Of a DNA stretch of 64,000 nt, positions 15,573-24,600 are shown piece by piece. Every line of letters begins with the position of its first letter. The stretch's first letter is position 1. A program made the position numbers and the translations under genes. The stretch comes from DATATV01 sp035551355 (GTDB taxonomy: Bacteria > Actinomycetota > Actinomycetes > Mycobacteriales > Pseudonocardiaceae): contig DASZNF010000085.1 of the NCBI GenBank assembly GCA_035551355.1, positions 1-64,000 on the forward strand, in the 5' to 3' direction. The notes under the pieces were generated by a model. That model had not been told where the DNA came from. It did not search any database and worked only from the letters and a program-made list of their open reading frames with translations.

Positions 15573-16775
15573 ATGGGTGTGGAGACCACCACCGGCTCGT
15601 CGGATCTGTCCGACAGCGTTGCGCCGGAGGTGTTGGACACGGTAGCCGCCGCTGAGCAGGTGCTCAGTCACCGCTTTGGCGCTCCGGTCAGACTCGCCGA
15701 ACCCGAAGCCCTCGGTGGCAGCGGGAGCTCAACGGTGCTGCGGGTACGGGTGGCCGCCACCCCGTTCTCGTTACCGCGCACCCTGGTGGTCAAGCACTAC
15801 GGCGCGCCCGGCACCGACCGCCAGGCCGACAACTTCATCTCCGAGGCGGTCAGCTACCAGCTGTTCACCGCGCTCTCGCCCGAGGAGCGGATGTGCCCGG
15901 AGATGTTCGCGCACGACGCCGGCGAGCGGCTGGTGGTGCTGGAGGACCTGGGCCGGGCGCCCACCCTGGCCGACAAGCTGCTCGCTGACGACGCCCGGGC
16001 CGCCGAGCGGGCGCTGCTGTCCTGGGCCCGCTCGCTGGGCCGGCTGCACGCCAGCACCGCGGGCCGGGAGGCCGACTTCGACGCGCTGAGCCGCCGCTGG
16101 GGCGTGCCCCGGATCAAGGACCCGCTCATCGCCGAGGGCCACCAGGCGCTGACCGAGCTGCCCGGACTGCTGTCCGAGGCGCTGGACCTGGACACCCCGG
16201 CCGCGGTGGCCGAGCGGGCGGCGAGCACCGCGTGGCTGGTCGACTCGCCCCGGGACCGCGCGTTCAGCCCGTCTGACGCCTGTCCGGACAACAACGTAAT
16301 CACCAGCAAGGGCGTGCGCTTCCTGGACTTCGAGGGCGGCTGCTGGCGCAACGTGCTGCTGGACGCGGGCTGGCTGCGGGTGCCGTTCCCCAGCTGCTGG
16401 TGCAGTTTCGCGCTGCCCGCCGGGATGACCGAGGCCATGGTCGCGGCCTGGCGCGCGGAGGTGCGCGGGGTGTGGCCGAATCTGGACGACGACGCAGTGC
16501 TCACGCCCGGTCTGCTGGACGCCCAGCTGTTCTGGGTGTGGGTGTCCACCTACTGGTTTCTGCCCCGCGCCGGGCAGGACGACCGGCCGATCGACAACGT
16601 GCTGCTCTCGCCGCGGCGCAGTGTGGCGCTGCGCGCCCGGTGGCGGCAGCTGGCGGCGGAGGCACAGCGGGCGGGGGAGCCCTCGCTGGCCGAGCACGCC
16701 GGGTCGGTGGCGGACGCGGTGGAGCGGCGGTTCCGGGCCGGGGTCGAGCTCGCGCCGTATCCGGCGTTTCGCTGA
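15573..16775 (+). CDS. aminoglycoside-phosphotransferase-fold (APH) protein, unassigned substrate
   Basis: 400 aa with a kinase-like fold. N lobe: GGSGSSTVLRVRV followed by TLVVKHYG with the ATP-binding lysine. C lobe: a catalytic loop reading SDACPDNN (D235, N240), where most APH enzymes have HGD-x4-N, then the metal-binding DFE at D252. The phosphotransfer aspartate, asparagine and DFE are kept, so it may be active on a small molecule, but no substrate can be named. The ATG at 15573 follows GGAGG. It stands alone between aspS and a long gene-free region. Confidence 0.7.
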   Translation: MGVETTTGSSDLSDSVAPEVLDTVAAAEQVLSHRFGAPVRLAEPEALGGSGSSTVLRVRVAATPFSLPRTLVVKHYGAPGTDRQADNFISEAVSYQLFTALSPEERMCPEMFAHDAGERLVVLEDLGRAPTLADKLLADDARAAERALLSWARSLGRLHASTAGREADFDALSRRWGVPRIKDPLIAEGHQALTELPGLLSEALDLDTPAAVAERAASTAWLVDSPRDRAFSPSDACPDNNVITSKGVRFLDFEGGCWRNVLLDAGWLRVPFPSCWCSFALPAGMTEAMVAAWRAEVRGVWPNLDDDAVLTPGLLDAQLFWVWVSTYWFLPRAGQDDRPIDNVLLSPRRSVALRARWRQLAAEAQRAGEPSLAEHAGSVADAVERRFRAGVELAPYPAFR

Positions 16776-17848
16776 GCGCGAGGAGTTCCGAGAGTAATCA
16801 AGTCGCTACCCGACGTCGCTCGTGATTCGGTCGTGATACCTCCGGATCTTGCTTCCTGTGATCGCGGATTGACACCGGAAGTTTGCCCGGCCACCTGACC
16901 GGCTTTCCCCCGGTCGGCGGGCACTGGCCGGCATTTCGCACATAAGTGTGAACTTGCCGATCACGCGGCGTGAGCGGAGTCGGCGGTTCGACCGTTTCCG
17001 GTGGGGAGGGGATGTAACACTCGCCGGATCGGACGTCCGCGTTTTCCGTGCTCCCGTTGTGGCTGCTAGATTGGCTGCGCGCCGGATTTTCGGGACGGGG
17101 AGGGCTTGCGCACGGTCGGATGCGCGTGCAGATGGCCGCTTCATCTGCTCACTCTTTCGGGGAAGCCGGCAAAACTTGAGGGGGTCCCCCGAGTGGTCGA
17201 AACGATCATCTGGCACGGTCGGGAAATTCCTGTTCAGTAGGGGTTTGACCAACTGGCATCGAGCCGGTTGCCGGGGTGGACATCGGCGCGGCGGCCAGTT
17301 GAGACGATCGGATCTCTCGACGAATCACACGATCGGGTTGTCCTCGTTCAGGCAATCGGCGGTTGTGTGCCCGGATCGGTACGCCCCCGGTTTGCCCACC
17401 GCCTCCCACCTGCGGTGATACCTGGGTGTTTTGCTACTTATGTCTGGTTTGCTGCCGCAAAACCAGTGGTTGAGGTGGGGTTATGCGAGTTGCAACTCGG
17501 GCGGTGCCACTGTTGTAGTGTCCAGTTGCCCAATCACAGAGGAACGGAAGACGACGCGGACGGACCGGCTGCCACACTCGCCCGGGGTTGTCAATACCGA
17601 GAAACGGATCATGCGGTGCGGACCGAATTACCGTCCACTATCGGGTGATTTCAGAAACGCTTTGTCGCGCTCCACGATAACGGCAACAAGGTGAACAGGA
17701 TTTGCTCCTGGTGCATTTCCGCGCCGGGAAACCATGGCGAAGCGACGCATGCCCGAGTCGGGTCGCGCTGCCCCCTGGCACGAAGACGTGTCGGGTCGGC
17801 GCACGCGCAGGGGACGGTCGCGCGGAACCATTCATCAAGGAGGTCGGC
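16776..17848. other. 1.07-kb region with no convincing gene, leader of the conservon
   Basis: Several short open frames exist, but none has both a ribosome-binding site and protein-like composition. The DNA is clearly more AT-rich than its neighbours. The only structured sequence I see is a 14-bp palindrome at 17486-17499. A long 5' region before the conservon promoter is plausible, because the first conservon gene has a full Shine-Dalgarno at 17837-17844. I see no tRNA or known riboswitch in it. Confidence 0.5.
17486..17499. promoter_or_regulatory. 14-bp palindrome CGAGTTGCAACTCG
   Basis: A perfect palindrome about 350 bp before the first conservon gene in otherwise unstructured, relatively AT-rich DNA. 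It could be an operator for a dimeric regulator. No family consensus was recognised, so this is a candidate only. Confidence 0.3.
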
Positions 17849-20800
17849 GTGAGTGAGGTTGCCAAGTCGCCGGCGGGCAGGTCTCGCCCCGGCGGCGAAC
17901 CTCGGCCCCCCGATCGGCCCGGTGATCGCCGAACCCGGGGAGCCCGGCCGGCGACCCAGGACCGGTGGGAACCCAGAGGACCCCGGGGCGCAGGCGGCCC
18001 GGGTGCGGCGGAGGAATCCCGGCTGGCCCGGCTGACCGGCTGGCGCAACTGGAACCTGCCGGTCAAGCTCGGCCTGGTCCTGCTGGTCCCGGTGATCGCC
18101 TCACTGACGCTGGGCGTCGTGGTCATCACCAGCGAGGTCACCCGGGCCGGCGGCTACGCGCGGGCCGACCGGATCGTCGAGCTGTCGGCCAACGTGCGCG
18201 GCGGAATCGAGGCGCTGCAAGCCGAACGGCAGGCCGTCGCCGCCGGTGCCTCGAACGTGGCCGAGGTGCGCAACCACACCGACGCGGCGCTGGCCGTGGC
18301 CACCAGCGCGATGGACGCCGGCATCGCCGACGGCGACGTGGATCCGGTGGCCGCGGCCGCGTGGTCGGCAGTCGGCCGCGAGCTGGCCGGCCTGGACGGC
18401 GTGCGCGCCGGCAACGGCGTCGACCGCTCGGCCGAGGTGTCCTCCTACACCGCCGAGGTCGACGCGCTGTTCGCGGTCAACCGGGTGCTGGCCACCGACC
18501 TGGCCGACGCCGAGCTGGCCCGCGAGTCGATCGCCCTGTTCGACCTGTCCAACGCCCGCGAAGAGGTGCTCTACCAGCAGGCCGTGGTGCTGGCCGGGAT
18601 GGACCGGGGCACCATGTCGGTGCAGGACGTCACCTCGCTGCACGGCTCCGAGGCCCGGCTGGCCAGCCGGTTCTCCGACTTCCACGCGGTGGCCGGCCAG
18701 GACGACGCGCGCGAGTTCACCCAGCTGGTCACCGGTCCCGCGATGGCCCAGCAGTCCTCCCTGCTCGACCAGGCCATCAACCAGTCCGGCGGGATGAGCG
18801 GCGAGGTCATGCCCGGGATGATGATCGAGATCCCGGCCGACACCTGGAACGCGGCCAACGACGCGGTGTCCGGCGGCCTGACCAGGGTGATGAACGACGT
18901 CGCCGCCGAACTGCGCGGCGCGGCCACCTCGCTGCAGAGCGCGGCCAGCAACCTGGCCGGCACGGTGTCGGTGGTGCTGGCCGCGATCGTGCTGGGCAGC
19001 GCGGCGCTGCTGTCCCTGGTGGCGCGGCAGCTGCTGCGCTCCATCCGCACCCTGCGCCGCAGCGCCAGGGACGTGGCCACCCGCAACCTGCCCGACGCGG
19101 TGGAACGCATCCGGGCCGGGGAGAACGTGGACCCGACGGTGCGGCCGGTGCCGGTGACCACCACCGACGAGGTGGGCCAGCTGGCCCGGGCGTTCGACGC
19201 GGTGCACGGCGAGGCGCTGCGGCTGGCCGTGGAACAGGCCAACCTGCGGGCCAACTACAGCGAGCTGTTCGTCAACCTGTCCCGGCGCAGCCAGAGCCTG
19301 GTGCAGCGCCAGCTGCGACTGATCGAGCAGCTCGAACGCGACGAGGAGGACCCCGAGCAGCTGTCCTCGCTGTTCAAGCTGGACCACCTGGCCACCCGGA
19401 TGCGGCGCAACAACGAGAACCTGATGGTGCTGTCGGGCACCGATTTCGGCCGCAGCCAGAGCCAGCCGGTCGCCCTGGCCGACCTGCTGCGGGCCGCGGT
19501 GTCGGAGATCGAGCACTACCAGCGCGTGCTGGTGCAGCCGCCGCCGGAGATCCAGATCCTCGGCTACGCGGCGGGCGACCTGATCCGGCTGGTGGCCGAG
19601 CTGCTGGACAACGCGACCGCGTTCTCCGCACCGGAAAGCCAGGTCACCCTGGCCTCGCACCGCACCCGCAGCCGGGCGATCGTGGTGGACATCGTCGACC
19701 ACGGCATCGGGATGAGCGACGAGGAACTGGCCCGGGCCAACGAGCAGCTGGCCCAGCCCGAGGGCGTCGAGGAACAGCGGGTGTCCCGCCGGATGGGCAT
19801 GTTCGTGGTCAGCAAGCTGGCCAACCGGCATGGGGTGCGGGTGCGGCTGCACGGCGGCCAGGACATCCCCGGCCTGCGGGTGACCGTCACGCTGCCCAGC
19901 GAATTGATCATCGGCGGTCTCGAGGAGTCGCTGCCCGCGCCGCGGCCCGAGCTGCCCTCCGGCAGTGGCGTGGTGACCCGCCCGCAGGACCCGACCGCCT
20001 CGGCGATGACCGTGACCATTCCGCGGCTGCCCAGCGCCGAGGCCTCCGGGGTGGACCTGTTCGCCCCGCTGACCGACCCAGAGTCCGACGCGGCGCCGGC
20101 CGGGGTGGAGGGTGACCCGGACGACCTGCCGGTGTTCACCCCGCCCCCGCCGCCGGAGGTCACCCCGATCTTCGACGACATCCTGTCCGTGTGGTTCTCC
20201 GCCGAGCCGCCCAAGCACGCGCAGCCGGATGCGGACGGGGAAGACCCGCAACCGGCCGGCGACGAGCAACGGTGGACGTTCGCCGCGGACGCGGGCTGGC
20301 GCGCGGTGGACGCCGTGTCGACCGTCGAGCCCGCCGAGTTCACCGAGGTCGGCCTGCCCAAGCGGCAGCCGAAGGCGAAACTGCTGCCGGGCAGCGTGGA
20401 CGACGAGCAGGCCATCACCGAGCGGACCTCGACGCCCGGGCTGACCCCGGAGCGGGCCCGGCACCGGATGGCCGGGTTCCAGCACGGCGTGAACCGGGCC
20501 CGGCGGCGGCACGCGCTGCCCGAGACGCCGGTGCCGGACTGGCCCGCCGACGAGCAGATCGCCGAGATCGTCGAGGGCAACCAGCCCGGCGACGACGAGG
20601 GCGCCGACGGCACCGAAGCCAATGGGCACGACGGAACCAACGGCTACTCGTTCCCGATCGGCCGTCCGCTGCCCACCGGGAACAACGGCAGCCACGGCGG
20701 CACCAACGGCGCCACCAATGGACACACCAATGGACACGCGCTGACCAACGGCGCGCGCAACGGGGTCGCGGTCGCCGACGGGCCGCCCACCGAGATCATC

Positions 20801-21325
20801 ACCAGCAGCGGGCTGCCCAAGCGGACGCCCCGCAACCGCCGCCCGGCCGCGCCCGAGGCGCCCGCCGCACCGACGGCCAGCCCGGCCGCCGACATGTGGG
20901 CCCCTGAGGTGCCCGTGCAGGAGGCCCCGGCCCAGGCCGAGATCACCCCGCCCGAGGTGCCGGCCCAGCCCTCCGCGCCGGAACCGCCCTCGGCCGTGCC
21001 GCCGGTGTCACCGCTGGAGGACACCATCCGCTGGTCCCCGGCCGCCGACGACGGCTGGCAGGCGGTGCGGGCCTTGGCCGACCAGGGCCCGGCCGAACTG
21101 ACCGATGTCGGCCTGCCCCGGCGGATGCCGCGGGCCAAACTCCTGCCCGGCAGCGTGCTGGACGAGTCGAAACCGGTGGTCACCGGGCGTGACCCGGACA
21201 CCGTGCGCAATCGGCTGAGCAGCTTTCAGCGCGGCGTGCAACAGGGCCGCAACGGGGGCGCCGCGACCGCGGCCGCCCGAGTCGAAACCGGATTCACACA
21301 GAACACGTGGGAGAACGCAGAATGA
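17849..21325 (+). CDS. conservon sensor histidine kinase with nitrate/nitrite-sensing domain (CvnA type)
   Basis: 1158 aa. A Pro/Arg-rich cytoplasmic N-terminus precedes TM1 (about 72-95), an extracytoplasmic helical NIT-like sensor domain, TM2 (about 370-395), HAMP and a kinase core. The core has KLDHLATRMRRNNENLMVL with a candidate phospho-His and an HATPase with ELLDNATAFSAPESQ (near 587) and DHGIGMSDEEL. The last 450 residues are low-complexity, with an Asn/Gly/Thr-rich run near 20620-20765 and a duplicated unit of about 80 residues (near 809-890 and 1061-1140) containing GLPKRQPKAKLLPGSV and GLPRRMPRAKLLPGSV. The GTG follows AAGGAGGT. It heads a conservon and overlaps the roadblock gene by 4 nt. 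CvnA-type kinases work with a GTPase instead of a classical response regulator. Confidence 0.85.
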   Translation: MSEVAKSPAGRSRPGGEPRPPDRPGDRRTRGARPATQDRWEPRGPRGAGGPGAAEESRLARLTGWRNWNLPVKLGLVLLVPVIASLTLGVVVITSEVTRAGGYARADRIVELSANVRGGIEALQAERQAVAAGASNVAEVRNHTDAALAVATSAMDAGIADGDVDPVAAAAWSAVGRELAGLDGVRAGNGVDRSAEVSSYTAEVDALFAVNRVLATDLADAELARESIALFDLSNAREEVLYQQAVVLAGMDRGTMSVQDVTSLHGSEARLASRFSDFHAVAGQDDAREFTQLVTGPAMAQQSSLLDQAINQSGGMSGEVMPGMMIEIPADTWNAANDAVSGGLTRVMNDVAAELRGAATSLQSAASNLAGTVSVVLAAIVLGSAALLSLVARQLLRSIRTLRRSARDVATRNLPDAVERIRAGENVDPTVRPVPVTTTDEVGQLARAFDAVHGEALRLAVEQANLRANYSELFVNLSRRSQSLVQRQLRLIEQLERDEEDPEQLSSLFKLDHLATRMRRNNENLMVLSGTDFGRSQSQPVALADLLRAAVSEIEHYQRVLVQPPPEIQILGYAAGDLIRLVAELLDNATAFSAPESQVTLASHRTRSRAIVVDIVDHGIGMSDEELARANEQLAQPEGVEEQRVSRRMGMFVVSKLANRHGVRVRLHGGQDIPGLRVTVTLPSELIIGGLEESLPAPRPELPSGSGVVTRPQDPTASAMTVTIPRLPSAEASGVDLFAPLTDPESDAAPAGVEGDPDDLPVFTPPPPPEVTPIFDDILSVWFSAEPPKHAQPDADGEDPQPAGDEQRWTFAADAGWRAVDAVSTVEPAEFTEVGLPKRQPKAKLLPGSVDDEQAITERTSTPGLTPERARHRMAGFQHGVNRARRRHALPETPVPDWPADEQIAEIVEGNQPGDDEGADGTEANGHDGTNGYSFPIGRPLPTGNNGSHGGTNGATNGHTNGHALTNGARNGVAVADGPPTEIITSSGLPKRTPRNRRPAAPEAPAAPTASPAADMWAPEVPVQEAPAQAEITPPEVPAQPSAPEPPSAVPPVSPLEDTIRWSPAADDGWQAVRALADQGPAELTDVGLPRRMPRAKLLPGSVLDESKPVVTGRDPDTVRNRLSSFQRGVQQGRNGGAATAAARVETGFTQNTWENAE

Positions 21326-21762
21326 CGTCGACTCAGTCCTCGCAGAGCCGCTTCGGCTGGCTGGTCACCGACTTCACCGAGCGGGTGCCCGGGGTCGCGC
21401 ACGCGGTCGTGGTGTCCGCGGACGGGCTCCTGATGACCTGTTCGGCCCGGCTGCCCACCGACCGGGCCGAGCAGCTGGCCGCGGTCGCCTCCGGCCTGAC
21501 CAGCCTCACCCAGGGCGCCGCCCGCTGCTTCGAAGCGGGTGCGGTGCGCGAGACCGTGGTGGAGATGGACCGGGGCGTGATGGTGCTGATGGCCATCAGC
21601 GACGGGTCCGCGCTGGCCGTGCTGGCCGCGCCCAACTGTGACATCGGCCAGGTCGCCTACGAGATGGCGCTGCTGGTCGAACGGGTCGGGCAGATGCTCA
21701 CCCCGGAACTGCGCGCGGAGCTGCAGGGGGCCAGCCGATTGCTGACCCAGCAGCCGGTGTGA
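21322..21762 (+). CDS. roadblock/LC7 domain protein (CvnB type)
   Basis: 146 aa. The MglB-like roadblock/LC7 fold is indicated by FGWLVTDFTERVPGVAHAVVVSADGLLM at the start, then GLTSLTQGAARCF and MVLMAISDGSALAVLAAPNCDIGQVAYEMALLVERV. In conservons and in MglA/MglB pairs this subunit binds and modulates the small GTPase. The ATG overlaps the kinase stop (ATGA), and the DUF742 gene starts 8 nt after its stop, so the four genes form one operon. Confidence 0.92.
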   Translation: MTSTQSSQSRFGWLVTDFTERVPGVAHAVVVSADGLLMTCSARLPTDRAEQLAAVASGLTSLTQGAARCFEAGAVRETVVEMDRGVMVLMAISDGSALAVLAAPNCDIGQVAYEMALLVERVGQMLTPELRAELQGASRLLTQQPV

Positions 21763-21769
21763 GGTCACC

Positions 21770-22171
21770 ATGAACGGCGAGCACGGATTCGTCGAACCGC
21801 CCTTACCGATGGACGATTTCTTCGGTGAGCAGGCCGCGATAGTACGTCCGTACGCCTGGACCGGCGGCCGGACCCGGTCGAATTTCCCCCTCGAACTGGA
21901 AACCCTCGTGTCCACCAGCGAGCTGGGTCTGGACGAGGCGAGGCTGCCGCTGGTCGAGTACCGCGTGGTCGGCACCCTGTGCCGGCACCCGCACTCGGTG
22001 GCCGAGGTGGCGGCGAAACTGTCCGTGCCGCTGGGCGTGGCCAGGGTAATCCTCAGTGATATGGCCGAGTTGGGCCTGATCAGCATTCACCGGACGTTCG
22101 GCGACGACGAGGACATCGCCGGTCATCTGGTGTTGATGGAAAGGGTGTTGAGTGGACTCCGTCGACTTTGA
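21770..22171 (+). CDS. DUF742 protein (CvnC type)
   Basis: 133 aa, matching the DUF742 family of conservons. The N-terminal half has RPYAWTGGRTRSNFPLELETLVSTS. The C-terminal half reads as a winged helix-turn-helix (VAEVAAKLSVPLGVARVILSDMAELGLISIHR). The function is unproven; it is thought to act with the GTPase and roadblock proteins, possibly as a DNA-binding or scaffold subunit. Its 3' end overlaps the GTPase start by 20 nt, so expression is tightly coupled. Confidence 0.9.
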   Translation: MNGEHGFVEPPLPMDDFFGEQAAIVRPYAWTGGRTRSNFPLELETLVSTSELGLDEARLPLVEYRVVGTLCRHPHSVAEVAAKLSVPLGVARVILSDMAELGLISIHRTFGDDEDIAGHLVLMERVLSGLRRL

Positions 22172-22766
22172 GCGGTCGAAGAAGACGCGGCTCGCGCCGA
22201 GCGCAACGTCGGCGAAAATCGTTGTGGCGGGCGGATTCGGCGTCGGCAAGACCACGTTCGTCGGCTCGGTTTCGGAGATCGTTCCGTTGACCACCGAGGC
22301 GGCCATGACCGATGCCAGCACCGGCATCGACGACGTGCGGGCCACGCCGAACAAGCGGACCACCACGGTGGCCATGGACTTCGGCCGGGTCACGCTGGAT
22401 TCGGAGCTGATCCTTTATCTGTTCGGCACCCCGGGCCAGCAGCGGTTCTGGTTCATGTGGGACGACCTGGTGCGCGGTGCGATCGGCGCGGTCGTGCTGG
22501 TGGACACCCGGCGGCTGGCCGATTCCTTCGGTCCGATCGACTACTTCGAGGAACGCGACCTGCCCTATGTGGTCGGCATCAACGTTTTCGACGCCGCGCC
22601 GGAATATGGCAACGAGGACATCCGGGAGGCGATGTCGATAGCGCCCGATGTGCCGATAGTCCGGTGCGACGCGCGAAAACGGGAGTCCACCAAGGAAACT
22701 CTCATCGCCATGGTGCAGCATTCGATGGATCGTCTGCACGCGCGGGACACCGCGGGCGCCAGGTGA
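22152..22766 (+). CDS. conservon GTPase (CvnD type, MglA-like)
   Basis: 204 aa small Ras-like GTPase. G1/P-loop GGFGVGKTT is at 27-35, G3 GTPGQQRF at 92-99, and the G4 position reads NVFD (144-147) instead of the canonical NKxD. The GTG start lies inside the end of the DUF742 gene. In conservons this protein is the output switch that cycles between GDP and GTP under control of the kinase and roadblock subunits, probably at the membrane. The altered G4 is common in this subfamily and does not argue against nucleotide binding. Confidence 0.92.
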   Translation: MDSVDFERSKKTRLAPSATSAKIVVAGGFGVGKTTFVGSVSEIVPLTTEAAMTDASTGIDDVRATPNKRTTTVAMDFGRVTLDSELILYLFGTPGQQRFWFMWDDLVRGAIGAVVLVDTRRLADSFGPIDYFEERDLPYVVGINVFDAAPEYGNEDIREAMSIAPDVPIVRCDARKRESTKETLIAMVQHSMDRLHARDTAGAR

Positions 22767-22819
22767 GATATCGTTCCGGAATTTTGCACCAAAGGGCCGA
22801 TTGACCTTTTGCCGGTACC

Positions 22820-22839
22820 CCTCTACAAATCAGTAGAGG
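22820..22839. promoter_or_regulatory. inverted repeat CCTCTAC-N6-GTAGAGG
   Basis: Perfect 7-bp arms (22820-22826 and 22833-22839) lie between the conservon GTPase and the transposase-domain gene, 22 bp before the likely start of the latter. No T-tract follows, so an operator or processing hairpin is as likely as a terminator. Confidence 0.4.
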
Positions 22840-22861
22840 CCGCTGGCTGGAGGTGGCTAGT

Positions 22862-23245
22862 GTGGTGCACTTGGCTGACTTCGACGACAGAACGACGCCG
22901 TTGACCCGTCGGCTGGTTCCCGACGACCTGTGGGAACTCGCCAAAGCGTTGATACCGCTGCCCAAGACCCGGCCGCAGGGGGGCGGGCGGGCCAGGGTGG
23001 GCGACCGGGCCGTGTTCGTCGCGGTGGTCTACGTGCTCACCAGTGGCTGCGCCTGGCGCCGGTTACCCGACTCGTTCGGTATCGCGGTGCCCACCGCGTA
23101 CCGGCGATTCGTGGAATGGACCTCGGTCGGGTTGTGGGAGAAGCTGGTGCGCTCGGCCGCCGAGCACGGAACCGACGCCGCGTTACAGGATTGGGCGAAG
23201 GCGATCAGCGACGCGGCGGCCGCCCGGGCCGCGGCAGGCAGCTGA
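22862..23245 (+). CDS. stand-alone transposase N-terminal domain (DUF4096, IS5-type)
   Basis: 127 aa. RLVPDDLWELAKALIP, RVGDRAVFVAVVYVLTSGCAWRRLP and FGIAVPTAYRRFVEWT match the DNA-binding N-terminal domain of IS5-family transposases. The catalytic DDE domain is absent and the frame closes with a clean, helical C-terminus. The GTG at 22862 follows GGAGG at 22849-22853. No terminal inverted repeats or flanking duplications were seen. It is either an IS remnant or a domesticated DNA-binding protein. The intact start, ribosome-binding site and position directly after the conservon GTPase make domestication worth considering. Confidence 0.65.
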   Translation: MVHLADFDDRTTPLTRRLVPDDLWELAKALIPLPKTRPQGGGRARVGDRAVFVAVVYVLTSGCAWRRLPDSFGIAVPTAYRRFVEWTSVGLWEKLVRSAAEHGTDAALQDWAKAISDAAAARAAAGS

Positions 23246-23309
23246 TCGTTCTGCTTTCGGAGTCCTTTTTGCACTGACTCATTGTTTTGATCGAAAGAAT
23301 GAAATCGGA

Positions 23310-24593
23310 TTATTCTGCCGCGTCCCCGGCCGTGTCGGAGGTGACCACCGGAGGAGCCATGCAGGTCCGGTTGCGGCCGGATTCCTTGGCCCGGTACAGC
23401 GCGGCGTCCGCGGCCAGCAGCAGCTCGTCCAGATCACTACCGCCGACGGGGAAACCGACCGCGCCGGCCGACGCGGTCACCGTCACCGACTGGTGGTTGT
23501 CCGGGGAGATCACGATCAGCCCGTTGATGCAGTGTCGGAACCGCTCGGCGATGGTGGGCAGCGCCTCGGCGTCGGTGTCCGGCAGCAGGATCATGAACTC
23601 CTCGCCGCCGAACCGGCCGATCAGGTCGTAGTCGCGGGCTTCCTTGCGCAGCGCGGAAGCGACCGTGGTGAGCACCGCGTCCCCGGTCATGTGGCCGTAG
23701 GTGTCGTTGATCTTCTTGAAGTGGTCCAGGTCCAGCATGATCACGCCGGCCTGCTTCTCGTCCCGCTCGGCCCGGGCCAGCTCGGATCTGGCCACCTCGG
23801 ACCAGTGCACGGCGTTGGCCAGACCGGTCTTGGCGTCGGTGCGCGCCGCCTCCTCGTACTGGGACAGCATCAGGCTGCGGTGCAGCACCAGAAGTGGCGG
23901 CAGCAGCAGGAAGACGTACCAGACGTCGTGCACCACGGCCATCGCGGTGATCGCGCCCAGGCTCAGCGCGGCGAACTCGATCAGGTTGTTGCCGAACCCG
24001 CCCAGCGCCTCCTGGCCGGTGGTGCGGGGCGAGGTGAGCAGGATGACCGCGACGATCAGCGCGGTGTTGACGAACCAGCGGATGGCCGCGGCGGCAATGA
24101 TGATGGACACGCCGAACCAGGACGAGGGCAGGCCGGGGTAGTCACCCGGGGGCAGCGCGGAGTCCAGCACGGCCATGGCCGCGTAGGTGGCCAGCAGAAC
24201 CGCACAACTGGAGTACACCCAGCGGAAGGTCTGCATGCGGATCAGTCGCACCCGCTGGTGCAGACAGGTCAGCGCGACCAGAGCCAGGGACAGCGCGGGC
24301 GGCAGTAGCAACAGGCCGGCGAAGGTCCACACCGACTTGAGGTCCATGTGCGGGGTGTTGGCCCGGCCGCGTTCGCGCACCCGCTCGATGGTGTGCACCA
24401 ATTCCATGTGCACCACGGAGCCGACGGACAACGCGCCGAAGGTCAGCCAGGCGTCACCGAATGTGTGATTGGCGCGCAGGACAAAAACGGTCACCCCGAG
24501 GGCGAAGAACTCGACCGTCAGCAGGGTGATCAGTGCGGGCACACGCAGTGACCACACCGGCCATTTATGTAGTTCCCCAAACCAATTTGTCAC
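23310..24593 (-). CDS. membrane-bound diguanylate cyclase (GGDEF)
   Basis: 427 aa from the GTG at 24593; the frame extends further upstream to a GTG at 24665. Around seven hydrophobic segments precede a C-terminal GGDEF domain. The active-site motif is GGEEF at 329-333, with DLDHFKKINDTYGH upstream, so it should make c-di-GMP from two GTP. An RxxD inhibitory site (R320-D323) lies five residues before the motif, indicating product inhibition. GAGAAGGA precedes the GTG at 24593, while a strong hairpin (24601-24625) lies within the longer version, so I prefer the shorter start with moderate certainty. BldD, a c-di-GMP sensor, is encoded 24 kb away. Confidence 0.85.
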   Translation of the reverse strand: MTNWFGELHKWPVWSLRVPALITLLTVEFFALGVTVFVLRANHTFGDAWLTFGALSVGSVVHMELVHTIERVRERGRANTPHMDLKSVWTFAGLLLLPPALSLALVALTCLHQRVRLIRMQTFRWVYSSCAVLLATYAAMAVLDSALPPGDYPGLPSSWFGVSIIIAAAAIRWFVNTALIVAVILLTSPRTTGQEALGGFGNNLIEFAALSLGAITAMAVVHDVWYVFLLLPPLLVLHRSLMLSQYEEAARTDAKTGLANAVHWSEVARSELARAERDEKQAGVIMLDLDHFKKINDTYGHMTGDAVLTTVASALRKEARDYDLIGRFGGEEFMILLPDTDAEALPTIAERFRHCINGLIVISPDNHQSVTVTASAGAVGFPVGGSDLDELLLAADAALYRAKESGRNRTCMAPPVVTSDTAGDAAE

Positions 24594-24600
24594 AATCCTT

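Noticed and set aside
17431..17694. 87-codon plus-strand frame in the conservon leader
   Set aside because: No ribosome-binding site, no protein-like pattern, and it ends just before a non-coding stretch; I see nothing to support translation.
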